DNA of 56,845 nt from Acidobacteriota bacterium (GTDB lineage Bacteria; Acidobacteriota; Vicinamibacteria; Vicinamibacterales; SCN-69-37), in contig CANIII010000001.1 of the NCBI GenBank assembly GCA_947467605.1, forward strand, positions 1 through 56,845. The letters are read 5' to 3'. The notes under the pieces are model-generated. The model saw nothing but the letters and a program-made list of their open reading frames with translations. It made no database searches and was not told the origin of the DNA. This document shows positions 1 to 10,238 of the stretch, in pieces; the stretch's first letter is position 1; every line of letters starts with the position of its first letter. The position numbers were made by a program, and so were the translations under genes.

Positions 1-1
1 C

Positions 2-1181
<1,180 letters not shown>

Positions 1182-1207
<26 letters not shown>

Positions 1208-2762
1208 CACCGGTCGGCTTCCCGTCTTTCCACGCAACTCTACCGTTCACGATCACCGCCCTCATACCAGTCGCCAACTGATGCGGCTGGTCGTACGTCG
1301 CGCGGTCGATGATCGTCGCGGCGTCAAAGACGACAACATCGGCGATGGCGCCGTCACGAATCATGCCGCGATCGGTAAAGCCGAAGACGCGTGCCGGCAG
1401 CGACGTCATGTTGTTGATCGCCCACCACATCGTCAACACCTTGCGCTCACGCACATAGACGCCGAGGCGCCGCGCAAACGCGCCGTTGTTGCGCGGATGC
1501 GGCACGCTCTCGCCCGGCAACGACAACGCCCCGTCACTCGACGCCATCGTCCAGTCCTGCCGCATGATGGCGCGAATGTCGTCTTCGCTCATGTTGAACG
1601 ACACGATCGACGCGCCGCCGTCGAGGATGATGTCGATGGCCGCCTGCTCGGGCGATGTGCCCTTTGCCTTCGCGACGTCATCAAGCCGTTTGCCGGCCAG
1701 CGACATGTCTTTCGTCGACGCGATCGCAATCGAGTGCGGCCCGCCGCGACGCCGGATGTTCTCCTTCGCCTCGGCCAGCAGCGTTGGCTTCTTCGCCGCA
1801 TCAGCCAGCCGCGCGCGCGCATCAGCCACACTCACACCGGGCAACACGGCCGCCAACAGACTCGTGGACGATGCTTCGTACGGATATTGATCCGCCCAGA
1901 CCAGGACGCCGCGCTTCCTCGCCGCGTCGACATGCTCGATCATCGTCTTGCTCAGTCCCCAGCTGTCGGGCCCGAGCGCCTTCATGTGCGACACGATACC
2001 GGCCACCTTGGCCTCTTCAGCGACGCGGATCACTTCGTCGACGGAGGCCACAACGCCAACATCGTAGTTGCCCTCGTCGCGAATGTGGCTCGTGTAAACG
2101 CCGCCGGCCGCGCGCGCGAGCGCGACCAGCTCGTCGGTCTTAGCGTAGCGGCCCGGCGTGTAGAAGATGCCACTCGACATGCCGAACGCACCGTCGGCGA
2201 CGGCCTGCTTCACCAGGCCGAGCATCTTCGTCAGCTCATCAGCGGTCGGGGCGCGATTCGCGCCCCCCATCACGGCGCTGCGCACGCTGCCGTGACCAAT
2301 CAGGAGCGCGACGTTCACGCCGATGCCGCCGTCAGCCTCGAGCGTGGCACGCTGCTTCGCCAGATCCACCGGTCCTCCGCCGTCTGGATTGCCAACGATC
2401 GTCGTCACACCTTGCGCGAGTTCGGCATCGGCGGTGCGCAACTGCGGCCGCGCGATGGTCTCGAGGCCGTGCGAATGCACGTCGATGAAGCCCGGCGCGA
2501 CGACCATGCCGGCGGCATCGATCACTTCGCGCGCGTTGCGAATGTCGACGGCCCCCATCGACACGATGTGCCCATTCCTGATGCCGATCGTGCCGTCCAT
2601 GCGGCCCGCCACACCACCCAGTCCGTTGAACAGCTGACCGCCGCCGGCCCCAACATTGATGATCGCTACGTCGAGCGGGGCCGTTTGTGCGGAAAGCGTG
2701 ACGAACGCCACCGCAACGATGACGGCAACTCTGGCTTGAGCGAAATCGAAGGGCCTGAACAT
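1182..2762 (-). CDS. Secreted D-aminoacylase / N-acyl-D-amino-acid deacylase family amidohydrolase
   Basis: Metal-dependent amidohydrolase that probably removes the acyl group from N-acyl-D-amino acids or related amides in the periplasm. The ATG at 2762 was chosen because it puts a signal peptide ([20 protein letters not shown], cleavage near LSAQT) at the N-terminus; an in-frame start 90 nt upstream would run into the leader of the divergent gene. Visible features are the GFIDVHSHG metal-binding motif after a short beta-sandwich strand, conserved TSHIRDEG and VSHMKALG histidine segments, the catalytic-Asp region MASSDGAL, and the C-terminal return strand ending [22 protein letters not shown]. 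The length of 526 aa is normal. Exact substrate is not readable from sequence. Confidence 0.88.
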
Positions 2763-2850
2763 GGCGCCAGTGTACGCAGGACCAACCCCACGGCCAACCG
2801 CGCCGTCCAATACTGACGTCGTCGCCACCGCTGGCGCCAGTGAGGCATTC

Positions 2851-5319
2851 ATGGACCATCTGCTGAAGGACTTTCGCTACGCACTGCGCGGTCTCGCCCG
2901 ACAGCCGGGTTTCACGGCGCTGACGGTGCTCACGCTGGCACTCGGCATCGGTGCCAACACCGCGATCTTCAGCGTAGTCAATGGCGTGTTGCTGCGGCCG
3001 CTGCCCTATCCCAAGGCCGATCAGCTGGAATACGTGACGACCAAGTTTCCGGCGCTTGGCTTCGAGCAGTTCTGGATGTCGCCACCAGAGCTGGTCGAAC
3101 TGGCTGAGCACAACGAGAGCTTCAGCTCGCTTGGTGGCTTTCGCGCCTCGTCCATCACGGTGAACACGACACCGCCCAGCCGGCCCAACGCCGGGCTGAT
3201 CACCACGGGACTGATGCCCACACTCGGCGTGCAGCCACTGGCAGGCCGCTGGTTTTCTGAGGACGACGCGCGACCGGGCGCCGAGGATGTGTCGATCCTG
3301 TCCTGGGAATTCTGGAACCGACAGTACGGCGGCGATCCCGGCATCATCGGCCGCAAGATCCTGATCGACAACGTCTCAAACACGGTCATCGGCATCATGC
3401 CGAAGGGCTACGACGTTCACGACCAGAAGATCGAGATCTGGGTGCCGCTGACAATCAATCCGGCCACACTGCCCAATCAGCGTGGCAGTCACTTTCTGTA
3501 TGTGGTGGCGCGGCGGAAAGACCACGTGTCGCCGGCCCAGGCTCGCGCGGATCTCGCAAAGATGCAGACGCACTGGCAGGACTTCGCTGCCGCCGGTGCT
3601 CGTCATCTCTTCCGGCCGAATATTCCCAACGGCCATGTGTTGCGAATCGATCCGTTGAAAGCCGACGTCGTCGGCAGCGCCCGCACCGCGCTCCTGGTGC
3701 TGCAAGGCGCGGTCGGTCTCGTGTTGCTGATCGCGTGCGCGAATCTTGCGAATCTGTTACTTGCGCGCGCCGAGTCGCGACAGCGCGAGTTTGCGGTGCG
3801 CTCCGCACTCGGCGCCAGCCGCGGGCGACTCTTCGCGCAATTCATGACCGAGGGTCTAGTGCTGTCGGCACTCGGGGCCACGGCCGGTGTCGGCCTCGCG
3901 TGGCTGGCCCTGAAGAGTCTGCTGTCGATCAGCCCTGACGCCATTCCAAGGTCAGCAGAAGTCGGCCTCGACTGGCGCGTGCTCCTCTCTACATTGCTGC
4001 TGACGGTCGCGACCGGATTCATCTTCGGACTGGCGCCGCTTTCGAATCTCAGTCGACGTCTCATCACGACGTTACGCGACGGCACGCGCACGACCGGGGG
4101 GCGAATGCAGAAGCTTGTGCGAGGCTCGCTCGTCATCGCGGAAGTGACCCTCGCGGTGGTGCTCGTCGCCAGCGCTGGGCTGCTCGTTCGAAGCCTGTCG
4201 AACCTGCTGCATGTGGACGCGGGCTTTAATCGCTCGTCGCTTGTGACCTTCGGCGTTGTGCTCCCCACGACGACCTACGGGCCGCAGCAACGCGCCGACT
4301 TCCTCGCGCGACTCGAATCACAACTCGGAGCGCTGCCGGGTGTGACGAGCGTGGCCTCGATGGACGGGCTCCCGCCGAATCGATCCGTGAACGCCAACGA
4401 CACAGACTTCGAGCACATTCCCAACAACGCCCCACAGGGTTCGAATCTGCCGATTGAGAATGTGGACTACTGGCAGAACGTGACGCAGCACTACACCGAG
4501 ACGATGGGGATTCCGGTGTTGCGTGGTCGAGGCTTCGAAGCGGGTGACGTCACGGGTCCGCCCGTGGTGCTCGTCAACGAGTCGCTCGTGCGAAAGTTCT
4601 TCACCAGCCAGAACCGCGATCCAATCGGCGGGCATCTCAAGCCCGGATCGGCGGCCACTCTTCCCTGGTTCACGATCGTCGGCGTTGTTCGCGATGTGAA
4701 GCAAGGCGGCGTGGACGCACCGGTCGGCTCAGAGGTCTATTTCCTCGTCGACCAAACACCGCGGATCGCACAGCAGGCACCCTCGAGCATGAACATCGTG
4801 CTGCGCACGACGCAAACGCTGTCGCAAATCTCTCCGGCGATCGAGCGGTCGGTTCGCGGGCTGGATGCCGGCCTGCCGGTCGTCAAGCTCCGCTCGATGG
4901 ACGAGGTGTTTGGGGATTCCATGGCGCGGCCGAAGTTCATCACCCTGCTTCTCGGCATCTTCGCGGCGCTGGCCATGCTGCTCGCGGCGATCGGCACCTA
5001 TGGGGTGCTGTCGTATCTGGTCTCGCAGCAGTCGCAGGAGATCGGGATCCGGATGGCGCTTGGCGCCGATCGAATCAGCGTGCTCGGCCTCGTCCTCAAG
5101 CAGGGTCTCTGGCTCACCGGTGTCGGGCTCGTCATTGGCAGCGCCGGCGCGGTTCTGGTCGGCCGGCTCATGACATCGCTCCTCTTCAATGTCTCCCCGA
5201 CCGATCCACTGAACATCGCGGCGGTCGTGATCGGCATGGCCGTCGTTGCGGTCCTGGCCTGCCTCATCCCGGCCCTCCGGGCCACGCGCGTGGATCCCTT
5301 GACGACGTTGAGGCAGTAG
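2851..5319 (+). CDS. ADOP-family (acidobacterial duplicated orphan permease) ABC transporter permease
   Basis: An 822-aa inner-membrane protein with the MacB/FtsX fold duplicated. The start at [20 protein letters not shown] is preferred over an upstream in-frame ATG because it matches the family N-terminus. Order: TM1 ([20 protein letters not shown]), a periplasmic MacB-like core, three TM helices with the conserved [20 protein letters not shown] segment, a second periplasmic core, then a final FtsX three-helix domain ([25 protein letters not shown]) ending in [15 protein letters not shown]. As usual for this family no ATPase gene adjoins it. Function is inferred as efflux or extracellular-signal-linked mechanotransmission. 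It is divergent from the amidohydrolase across about 90 bp. Confidence 0.9.
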   Translation: MDHLLKDFRYALRGLARQPGFTALTVLTLALGIGANTAIFSVVNGVLLRPLPYPKADQLEYVTTKFPALGFEQFWMSPPELVELAEHNESFSSLGGFRASSITVNTTPPSRPNAGLITTGLMPTLGVQPLAGRWFSEDDARPGAEDVSILSWEFWNRQYGGDPGIIGRKILIDNVSNTVIGIMPKGYDVHDQKIEIWVPLTINPATLPNQRGSHFLYVVARRKDHVSPAQARADLAKMQTHWQDFAAAGARHLFRPNIPNGHVLRIDPLKADVVGSARTALLVLQGAVGLVLLIACANLANLLLARAESRQREFAVRSALGASRGRLFAQFMTEGLVLSALGATAGVGLAWLALKSLLSISPDAIPRSAEVGLDWRVLLSTLLLTVATGFIFGLAPLSNLSRRLITTLRDGTRTTGGRMQKLVRGSLVIAEVTLAVVLVASAGLLVRSLSNLLHVDAGFNRSSLVTFGVVLPTTTYGPQQRADFLARLESQLGALPGVTSVASMDGLPPNRSVNANDTDFEHIPNNAPQGSNLPIENVDYWQNVTQHYTETMGIPVLRGRGFEAGDVTGPPVVLVNESLVRKFFTSQNRDPIGGHLKPGSAATLPWFTIVGVVRDVKQGGVDAPVGSEVYFLVDQTPRIAQQAPSSMNIVLRTTQTLSQISPAIERSVRGLDAGLPVVKLRSMDEVFGDSMARPKFITLLLGIFAALAMLLAAIGTYGVLSYLVSQQSQEIGIRMALGADRISVLGLVLKQGLWLTGVGLVIGSAGAVLVGRLMTSLLFNVSPTDPLNIAAVVIGMAVVAVLACLIPALRATRVDPLTTLRQ

Positions 5320-5320
5320 G

Positions 5321-5338
5321 CCGGACCTTTAGGTCCGG
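5321..5338 (+). terminator. GC-rich hairpin directly after the ADOP stop codon
   Basis: CCGGACC and GGTCCGG form a 7-bp stem with a TTTA loop, starting one base after the stop codon. No T-run follows, so it may be a weak terminator or an mRNA 3'-end stabiliser. Similar 4-nt-loop GC hairpins recur in the window (after the DUF1080 gene and inside ligD). Confidence 0.45.
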
Positions 5339-5406
5339 GGTCGCGCTGCCGGGTTTCCGTCACCCACTCCGCCCAGCGGACGCACGATATAGTTACCAGC
5401 GCTGCT

Positions 5407-5697
5407 ATGAAGCTCGACATGCTCACCGCGCTCTTCGTCTTCATGTTGGCGACATTTCTGGGGCTGGACATCATCCGGCGCGTGTCCCGGTTGCTCCACA
5501 CGCCACTCATGTCGCTCACCAACGCCATCTCCGCCGTCACCGTCGTCGGCGCCATCCTGCTGGCGGGTGAAGGCCACGACAGGCTGAGCACGATCCTCGG
5601 CTCGCTCGCGGTGTTTGCCTCAACGACGAATCTGGTCAGCGGCTTCTTGATCACGGACCGCATGCTGCGGATGTTCAAGAAGAAGGAGAGCAAGTGA
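5407..5697 (+). CDS. pntAB: NAD(P) transhydrogenase alpha-2 subunit (membrane part of PntA)
   Basis: Small 96-aa membrane subunit of the proton-translocating NAD(P)+ transhydrogenase, corresponding to the C-terminal membrane domain of the single-chain PntA. Three to four hydrophobic segments are seen: LTALFVFMLATFLGLDIIRR, LMSLTNAISAVTVVGAILLA and STILGSLAVFASTTNLVSGF. The motif LMSLTNAIS and the TNLVSGFLITDRMLRMFKKK end are characteristic. It overlaps pntB by one base (TGATG), so the two are translationally coupled. The soluble NAD-binding alpha-1 subunit that normally precedes it is absent; an unrelated permease lies upstream. Confidence 0.92.
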   Translation: MKLDMLTALFVFMLATFLGLDIIRRVSRLLHTPLMSLTNAISAVTVVGAILLAGEGHDRLSTILGSLAVFASTTNLVSGFLITDRMLRMFKKKESK

Positions 5698-7079
5698 TGT
5701 CGGGCGCTGCCGAGATCTGTTACTTCCTCGCCGCCCCGCTTTTCATTCTCGCGCTCCGCTGGATGAGCTCGCCGGAAACGGCACGTCGCGCGGTGATGTC
5801 GGCGGTCGCTGCCATGGCACTGGCCATCGGCGGCACCTTGCTGCAGCCAGAGATTCAGACCTACACGTGGATTGGCATCGCGGTGCTGGCCGGCCTGATC
5901 GTCGGTGTGCCGCTCTCGCGCGTGCCACTCACGGCGGTACCCGAACGGACGGGCCTGTCGCAGGCGTTCGGCGGTCTCGCCGCGGCGCTTGTGGGAGTGG
6001 CGAAGTACTACATGTGGCTCGGCGAAGGATCGCTGACGCACTTCAAGATGGGCGTCATCGGCGGTGAAGTGATTCTCGGCTGCCTCACGTGCACGGGCGG
6101 TCTGCTCGCGGCCGGCAAGCTGGCCGAGATGATTCCCACGCGCCCCATCACCTACAAGGGCCAGAACATCGTCAGTTTCCTCGGCCTCGGTCTGGCGCTC
6201 GCGCTGGCCGGTGTGCTCGTCTACGACCCGACGCAGTCGTGGGCGTTTCCGTTCATCATCGCGCTCGGCCTGATCTTCGGTGTGCTGCTGATTCTGCCGA
6301 TCGGCGGCGCAGACATGCCGACCGTGATTTCATTTCTCAATTCCTACGCCGGCCTCTCGGCCGTGGCGCTCGGGTTCGTGCTCGAGAACAAACTGCTGAT
6401 CGTCGCCGGCGCGCTCGACGGATCTTCCGGCTTCGTGCTGTCGATCATCATGTGCAAGGCCATGAATCGCTCGGTGACCAACGTGCTCTTCGGCGCGTTC
6501 GGTTCGGTGGCTGCCGCCAAAGCGCTGGGTGAAAAGAAGACGGCCAAGAGTGCGACGGCAAACGACGCCGCGCAGTTGCTCTCGGCTGCGAGCACCGTCG
6601 TGATCATCCCGGGCTACGGCATGGCGGTCGCACAGGCGCAGCATCGCGTGCGTGACCTCTACGAATTGCTCACCAAGAAGGGCGTGGACGTGAAGTTCGC
6701 CGTGCATCCAGTGGCTGGCCGCATGCCCGGTCACATGAACGTGCTGCTCGCTGAAGCGGAGATTCCGTACGACAAGCTCGTCGAAATGGACGACATCAAT
6801 CCCGAGATGCCGCAGGTGGATGTGTGTCTGGTCATCGGCGCGAATGACGTCGTGAATCCGGCGGCACGCACCGATGAAACGAGCCCGATCTTCGGCATGC
6901 CGATCATCGACGCCGACAAGAGCCACACCGTGCTGGCCATCAAGCGCAGCATGAATCCTGGATTCGCGGGTATCGACAACGAGCTCTACTACGCCGATAA
7001 CACGCTCATGCTCTTTGGCGATGCCAAGGCGGTGATCGGCGACGTCGTGAAGGAATTGTCAGGCGAAAGCGCGCACTAA
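5697..7079 (+). CDS. pntB: NAD(P) transhydrogenase beta subunit
   Basis: A 460-aa membrane subunit with the NADP(H)-binding domain III. Start taken as the ATG of the TGATG overlap with the preceding gene. The first ~270 residues form many TM helices, including GGADMPTVISFLNSYAGLS, a pntB signature. The C-terminal ~180 residues are the Rossmann-like dIII domain with VVIIPGYGMAVAQAQH, HPVAGRMPGHMNVLLAEA and VIGANDVVNPAA, the NADP-binding segments of the family. Together with alpha-1 and alpha-2 it couples hydride transfer from NADH to NADP+ with proton entry. A cytochrome gene follows after 22 bp. Confidence 0.95.
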   Translation: MSGAAEICYFLAAPLFILALRWMSSPETARRAVMSAVAAMALAIGGTLLQPEIQTYTWIGIAVLAGLIVGVPLSRVPLTAVPERTGLSQAFGGLAAALVGVAKYYMWLGEGSLTHFKMGVIGGEVILGCLTCTGGLLAAGKLAEMIPTRPITYKGQNIVSFLGLGLALALAGVLVYDPTQSWAFPFIIALGLIFGVLLILPIGGADMPTVISFLNSYAGLSAVALGFVLENKLLIVAGALDGSSGFVLSIIMCKAMNRSVTNVLFGAFGSVAAAKALGEKKTAKSATANDAAQLLSAASTVVIIPGYGMAVAQAQHRVRDLYELLTKKGVDVKFAVHPVAGRMPGHMNVLLAEAEIPYDKLVEMDDINPEMPQVDVCLVIGANDVVNPAARTDETSPIFGMPIIDADKSHTVLAIKRSMNPGFAGIDNELYYADNTLMLFGDAKAVIGDVVKELSGESAH

Positions 7080-7101
7080 CTCATACAAAGGACGCACTGC
7101 T

Positions 7102-8304
7102 ATGAAGCTCCGCTCGTCGTTCGTATTCATCGTCGCATTCGCGGCGCTGGCCTTTGCGGGCTCGGTTGCGATCAAGGCGCAGACGCCCATGGCGCCGGCC
7201 AAGTACAAAGACATTCAGCAATTGAAGGACGTGCCCGCTGATCAGATTGACGTCACGATGCAGTACTTTGCGGCGTCGCTCGGCTGGACGTGCCTCAACT
7301 GCCACGTGCGCGACCAGGCGACCGGGGTGTTCGCGTACGAAAAGAACGACAAGAAAGAAAAGGTCTCGGCGCGCGGCATGATCGAAATGGTCCGCACCGT
7401 GAATGCCGGAGACTTCGGCGCGAAGATCAACTGCGCGACCTGCCATCAGGGACACAACGATCCGCTCGGTCTGCAGCCCGCGCAACCCTACACGGAGGCT
7501 CAGCTCGCGGCGATGGCCGCGCAGGCCGCCGCGCAAGCGGCACGTCAAGGTGGTGCCGGCGCCGGTGGCGCACGCCCGGGCGGTCCGCCGCAGGGCGCAC
7601 AGCCTGGTGGCCGTGGCGGCACGCCACCTCCGCCGCCACCCGTGGAGCCAATCATCGAGAAGTTCATCACGGCGATGGGCGGTCAGGCCGCGCTCGACAG
7701 GTTGCAGTCGCGCATCACGACCGGCACCGTCGTCAATCGTGCAAATCAGTCAATGGCGTTCACGATCGAAGAAAAAGCCGGCAAATTCCACATCGTCGTG
7801 AACGACCCGCGCGCCACGATCGCATGGGGCTTCGATGGCAAGAGCGGCTGGGGTCAGGCGGGTCCGGTCATCGCCGACGTTGACGGCTTCCGGTTGCAGC
7901 AGGCGATGCGCCTTAACGATCTGCGGCGCGCGTCAGACTTCAACACGCGCTACACAAACCTTCAGGCCGGCCGGCCGACGCGCCTGCCAGCTCGCACACC
8001 CGGCGGCACACCGATCAACGTCAGCCTCGTGCAGGGCGACCTGCCGAACGACGTGCAGGAGCGCCTCTACTTCGACGCGACATCAGGGCTGCTGCTCCGC
8101 CGCCAGGTCATCAGCCACACGGCGCTCAACGGCGCGCTGGTCGAAACGATCGACTACAGCGACTACAAAGACGTTGCCGGCGTGCAGGTGCCGTTCACGA
8201 TCAAGCTGAACAACTGGAACACGCTCGACACCTACACGGTGGTCGATGTGAAGACGGGCGCGCAGATCGATGACGCGCAGTTTGTAAAACCCTCTGTTAA
8301 GTAG
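7102..8304 (+). CDS. Secreted dihaem c-type cytochrome, reaction-centre cytochrome c-like, with C-terminal lipoprotein-sorting-like domain
   Basis: A 400-aa exported protein: signal peptide (residues 1-26, ending IKAQT), then a ~100-residue module with two CXXCH haem sites, CLNCH (64-68) and CATCH (111-115). A helix ARGMIEMVRTVN between them supplies a likely Met ligand. This spacing is that of half a photosynthetic-reaction-centre cytochrome c subunit, a module common in acidobacterial secreted proteins without any photosystem. A Gly/Pro-rich linker (about 145-180) leads to a beta-rich domain starting EPIIEKFITAMGGQAALDRL, resembling outer-membrane lipoprotein-sorting or DUF-type sensors. 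Possibly cotranscribed with pntAB-pntB. Electron partner unknown. Confidence 0.82.
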   Translation: MKLRSSFVFIVAFAALAFAGSVAIKAQTPMAPAKYKDIQQLKDVPADQIDVTMQYFAASLGWTCLNCHVRDQATGVFAYEKNDKKEKVSARGMIEMVRTVNAGDFGAKINCATCHQGHNDPLGLQPAQPYTEAQLAAMAAQAAAQAARQGGAGAGGARPGGPPQGAQPGGRGGTPPPPPPVEPIIEKFITAMGGQAALDRLQSRITTGTVVNRANQSMAFTIEEKAGKFHIVVNDPRATIAWGFDGKSGWGQAGPVIADVDGFRLQQAMRLNDLRRASDFNTRYTNLQAGRPTRLPARTPGGTPINVSLVQGDLPNDVQERLYFDATSGLLLRRQVISHTALNGALVETIDYSDYKDVAGVQVPFTIKLNNWNTLDTYTVVDVKTGAQIDDAQFVKPSVK

Positions 8305-8332
8305 AAAGTGGGAAGTAGAAAGTTGGAAGTTC
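8299..8332 (+). repeat. AAGTKGR heptad array (copy 1, forward)
   Basis: Five consecutive 7-nt units, each AAGT plus three variable bases (for example AAGTAGA, AAGTGGG, AAGTTGG). The array overlaps the stop codon of the cytochrome gene. It is the left partner of an inverted pair around the four-helix-bundle gene. Confidence 0.75.
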
Positions 8333-8366
8333 AAATCTAAAGCCTGCTGCAAACTGCACTCGTGAA

Positions 8367-8407
8367 GGGCCGCCGCGCTGCGATCATCGCAACCGGCGGC
8401 CCTTTTT
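8367..8407 (+). terminator. Strong intrinsic terminator, left hairpin of the four-helix-bundle cassette
   Basis: Outer stem GGGCCGCCG/CGGCGGCCC with an inner stem TGCGAT/ATCGCA around a single C, followed by five Ts on the plus strand. It fits termination of the cytochrome transcript; read from the minus strand there is no T-run. A second hairpin with the same GAAGGGCCGCCG arm lies on the other side of the four-helix-bundle gene. Confidence 0.75.
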
Positions 8408-8412
8408 GCACT

Positions 8413-8778
8413 TCAGCCAACACCTCGAGGAGCACGCAACTTCCGGACGGAGACCGTCAGCATCGCTCCGAGTTCTCCGGCCTCGTGCTCGAGGTCGCGC
8501 AGTTCAGAGGCGGTGAAGCCGCTCTCGCGGAGCAGGCGCAGCCAATAGACGGCCTCACGCGCCTCGCGGAGCGCGATCTCGTGCTTGTGGGCCATGTCTC
8601 TTCGACTTGCGGCGACGGAACCTTCCTCGAGCATTGCGCCAATCGCGGTTCCCGCGCGCGCCAACTGGTCAGCAACGTTCACGAACTCCACTCCATGCCC
8701 TCGTATTGCCGGAGCAAGCCGAAACGCGGCCAGCCCAAACTTGAACGCCCGCTCCCGTAGAGTTCGCTTCGAGTCCAT
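8413..8778 (-). CDS. Four-helix-bundle protein (S23 / Avd-like family)
   Basis: A 121-aa basic-acidic amphipathic helical protein. The pattern is that of the four-helix-bundle (S23 ribosomal intervening-sequence / Avd-like) family: an N-terminal RERAFKFGLAAFRLAP helix, VEFVNVADQLARAGTAIGAMLEEG, then SRRDMAHKHEIALREAREAVYWLRLL and ASELRDLEHEAGELGAML. Relatives are encoded in 23S rRNA intervening sequences and, as Avd, serve as RNA-binding helpers of diversity-generating retroelements; others have unknown function and many genomic copies. It is isolated, opposite in strand to the gene on its left, and enclosed by two related hairpins and inverted heptad arrays, which suggests a small mobile or selfish unit. 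RNA binding here is inference. Confidence 0.82.
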   Translation of the reverse strand: MDSKRTLRERAFKFGLAAFRLAPAIRGHGVEFVNVADQLARAGTAIGAMLEEGSVAASRRDMAHKHEIALREAREAVYWLRLLRESGFTASELRDLEHEAGELGAMLTVSVRKLRAPRGVG

Positions 8779-8825
8779 GACCTTGCGCGAAGCAATCTCC
8801 AGGCCAGCGCCCCTTCACAGAGGAA

Positions 8826-8864
8826 GGGCCGCCGAATTCGCAATTCCTGCGATTCTCGCGGCCC
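8826..8864 (-). other. Hairpin upstream of the four-helix-bundle gene
   Basis: GGGCCGC/GCGGCCC outer stem with an inner TCGCA/TGCGA stem. It would lie in the 5' untranslated RNA of the minus-strand gene, ending about 48 bases before its ATG. It shares the arm sequence AAGGGCCGCCG and the two-tier stem design with the hairpin on the other side of the gene. No T-run follows on either strand. Confidence 0.55.
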
Positions 8865-8902
8865 ATTAATGTTGCAATTTCCGACAGTCGGACAGCGAGC
8901 TC

Positions 8903-8938
8903 TTAACTTCCCACTTCCCACTTCCCACTTTTTACTTA
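8903..8938 (-). repeat. AAGTKGR heptad array (copy 2, reverse)
   Basis: Read on the minus strand it is five heptads: AAGTAAA, three of AAGTGGG, then AAGTTAA. It begins at the stop codon of the symporter gene and faces copy 1 in inverted orientation about 570 bp away. Confidence 0.75.
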
Positions 8939-10171
8939 ACTGGGTGTTTCCCTGAACTCGCCTTCCCACTTCGTGATCACGACCGTCGCGAGGCAGTTGC
9001 CAACGACGTTCACGGAGGTGCGGGCCATGTCCATGACGGCGTCGACGCCGAGGATGAGGGTCACGCCTTCGAGCGGGAGGTTGTAGCTCGCAAGCGTGCC
9101 CGCGAGGATGACGAGTGACGCGCGCGGCACACCGGCGACGCCTTTGCTCGTGAGCATCAGCGTCAACATCATCGTGATCTGCTGACCGATCGAGAGATCC
9201 ACGCCAGCGGCCTGCGCGACGAAGATCGACGCCATCGAGAGATACAGCGTCGTGCCGTCGAGGTTGAAGGTGTAGCCGAGCGGCAGCACGAACGACACGA
9301 TGCGACGCGGGCAGCCCATGGCCTCCATGTTTTCCATCGCGAGCGGCAGGGCCGCTTCGCTCGTAGAGGTGGAGAACGCGATGAGCCACGGTTCCTTCAC
9401 GTGTGCGATGAACTTTCGCAGCGGCACCTTGAACACGAGGGCGACCGGTACGAGCACCACGCCGAGAAACACGATCAGGCCGAGATAGAGGGCGCCGATC
9501 AGTCCGGCGAGGTTCTTCATCACGCCAAGGCCAGACACCCCGATCGTGTAGGCGATGGCCGCCGCCACGCCAATCGGCGCGTAGCCCATGATGATGTTCG
9601 TGAACTTGAACATCGTCTCGGCCAGCGACTCGCAGAAGGTGATGATCGGGCGGCCCTTTTCGCCGATCATGCCGAGCGCCACCGCGAAGAGCATGCTGAA
9701 AACGACGATCTGCAGGACGTCGCCCTTGGCCATCGCATCCACGACGGATTCCGGAATCGTGTGCAGCAGAATCTGATCCCACGTCTGCGGCGCCTGGGCA
9801 GCTTGCGTGACGGTATGCGGCAACTGGACACCGACACCAGGCCGCAGCAGGTTCACGAGCACCAGGCCGATCAACAGTGCGAGCGTGGTGACGACTTCGA
9901 AGTAGATGATCGCGCGCAGGCCCATGCGGCCGACGTCTTTGAAGTGTCCGGCCCCGGCGATGCCGGCCACGAGCGTCGCGAAGATCAGCGGCGCAATGAT
10001 CATCTTGATCAGGCGCAGGAAGATCGCGCTGAACACCTTGATGGCCGGCGCAATTTCGGGCTTGTACCAGTTGATCAGGATGCCGGCGACCACGCCGATG
10101 AAGAGGCCGAGGAAGATTTTCTGGGACTGTGAGAGTCCGGTGCGGGCAGGGGCAGCGGTTGCGGTGCTCAT
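8936..10171 (-). CDS. Dicarboxylate/amino acid:cation symporter (DAACS family)
   Basis: A 411-aa inner-membrane secondary transporter of the GltP/DctA fold, importing C4-dicarboxylates or glutamate/aspartate with Na+ or H+. Eight TM helices and two re-entrant loops are recognisable: IVFSMLFAVALGMIGEKG, the serine-rich AFSTSTSEAALPLAMENMEAMG (HP1), LDGTTLYLSMASIFVAQAAG (TM7 with the NMDGT-equivalent LDGTT) and GVPRASLVILAGTLASYNLP (HP2). C-terminal DAVMDMARTSVNVVGNCLATVVI carries the TM8 substrate and cation residues. Length and motifs are complete. It stands alone, divergent from the VWA operon across 67 bp. Confidence 0.93.
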   Translation of the reverse strand: MSTATAAPARTGLSQSQKIFLGLFIGVVAGILINWYKPEIAPAIKVFSAIFLRLIKMIIAPLIFATLVAGIAGAGHFKDVGRMGLRAIIYFEVVTTLALLIGLVLVNLLRPGVGVQLPHTVTQAAQAPQTWDQILLHTIPESVVDAMAKGDVLQIVVFSMLFAVALGMIGEKGRPIITFCESLAETMFKFTNIIMGYAPIGVAAAIAYTIGVSGLGVMKNLAGLIGALYLGLIVFLGVVLVPVALVFKVPLRKFIAHVKEPWLIAFSTSTSEAALPLAMENMEAMGCPRRIVSFVLPLGYTFNLDGTTLYLSMASIFVAQAAGVDLSIGQQITMMLTLMLTSKGVAGVPRASLVILAGTLASYNLPLEGVTLILGVDAVMDMARTSVNVVGNCLATVVITKWEGEFRETPS

Positions 10172-10238
10172 GTGGGGCGATCATATTCTGTTTTTCCGGG
10201 CAAACACTCCAGGAGCCACACGGGCTATCCTGTGCCGC

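Noticed and set aside
1281..2816. Long open frame antisense to the amidohydrolase (511 codons)
   Set aside because: High-GC shadow: Arg/His/Asp-rich, no family similarity, and the opposite strand encodes a clear amidohydrolase.
8299..8938. Heptad arrays as a CRISPR array
   Set aside because: Units are 7 nt and contiguous, with no spacers or cas genes.
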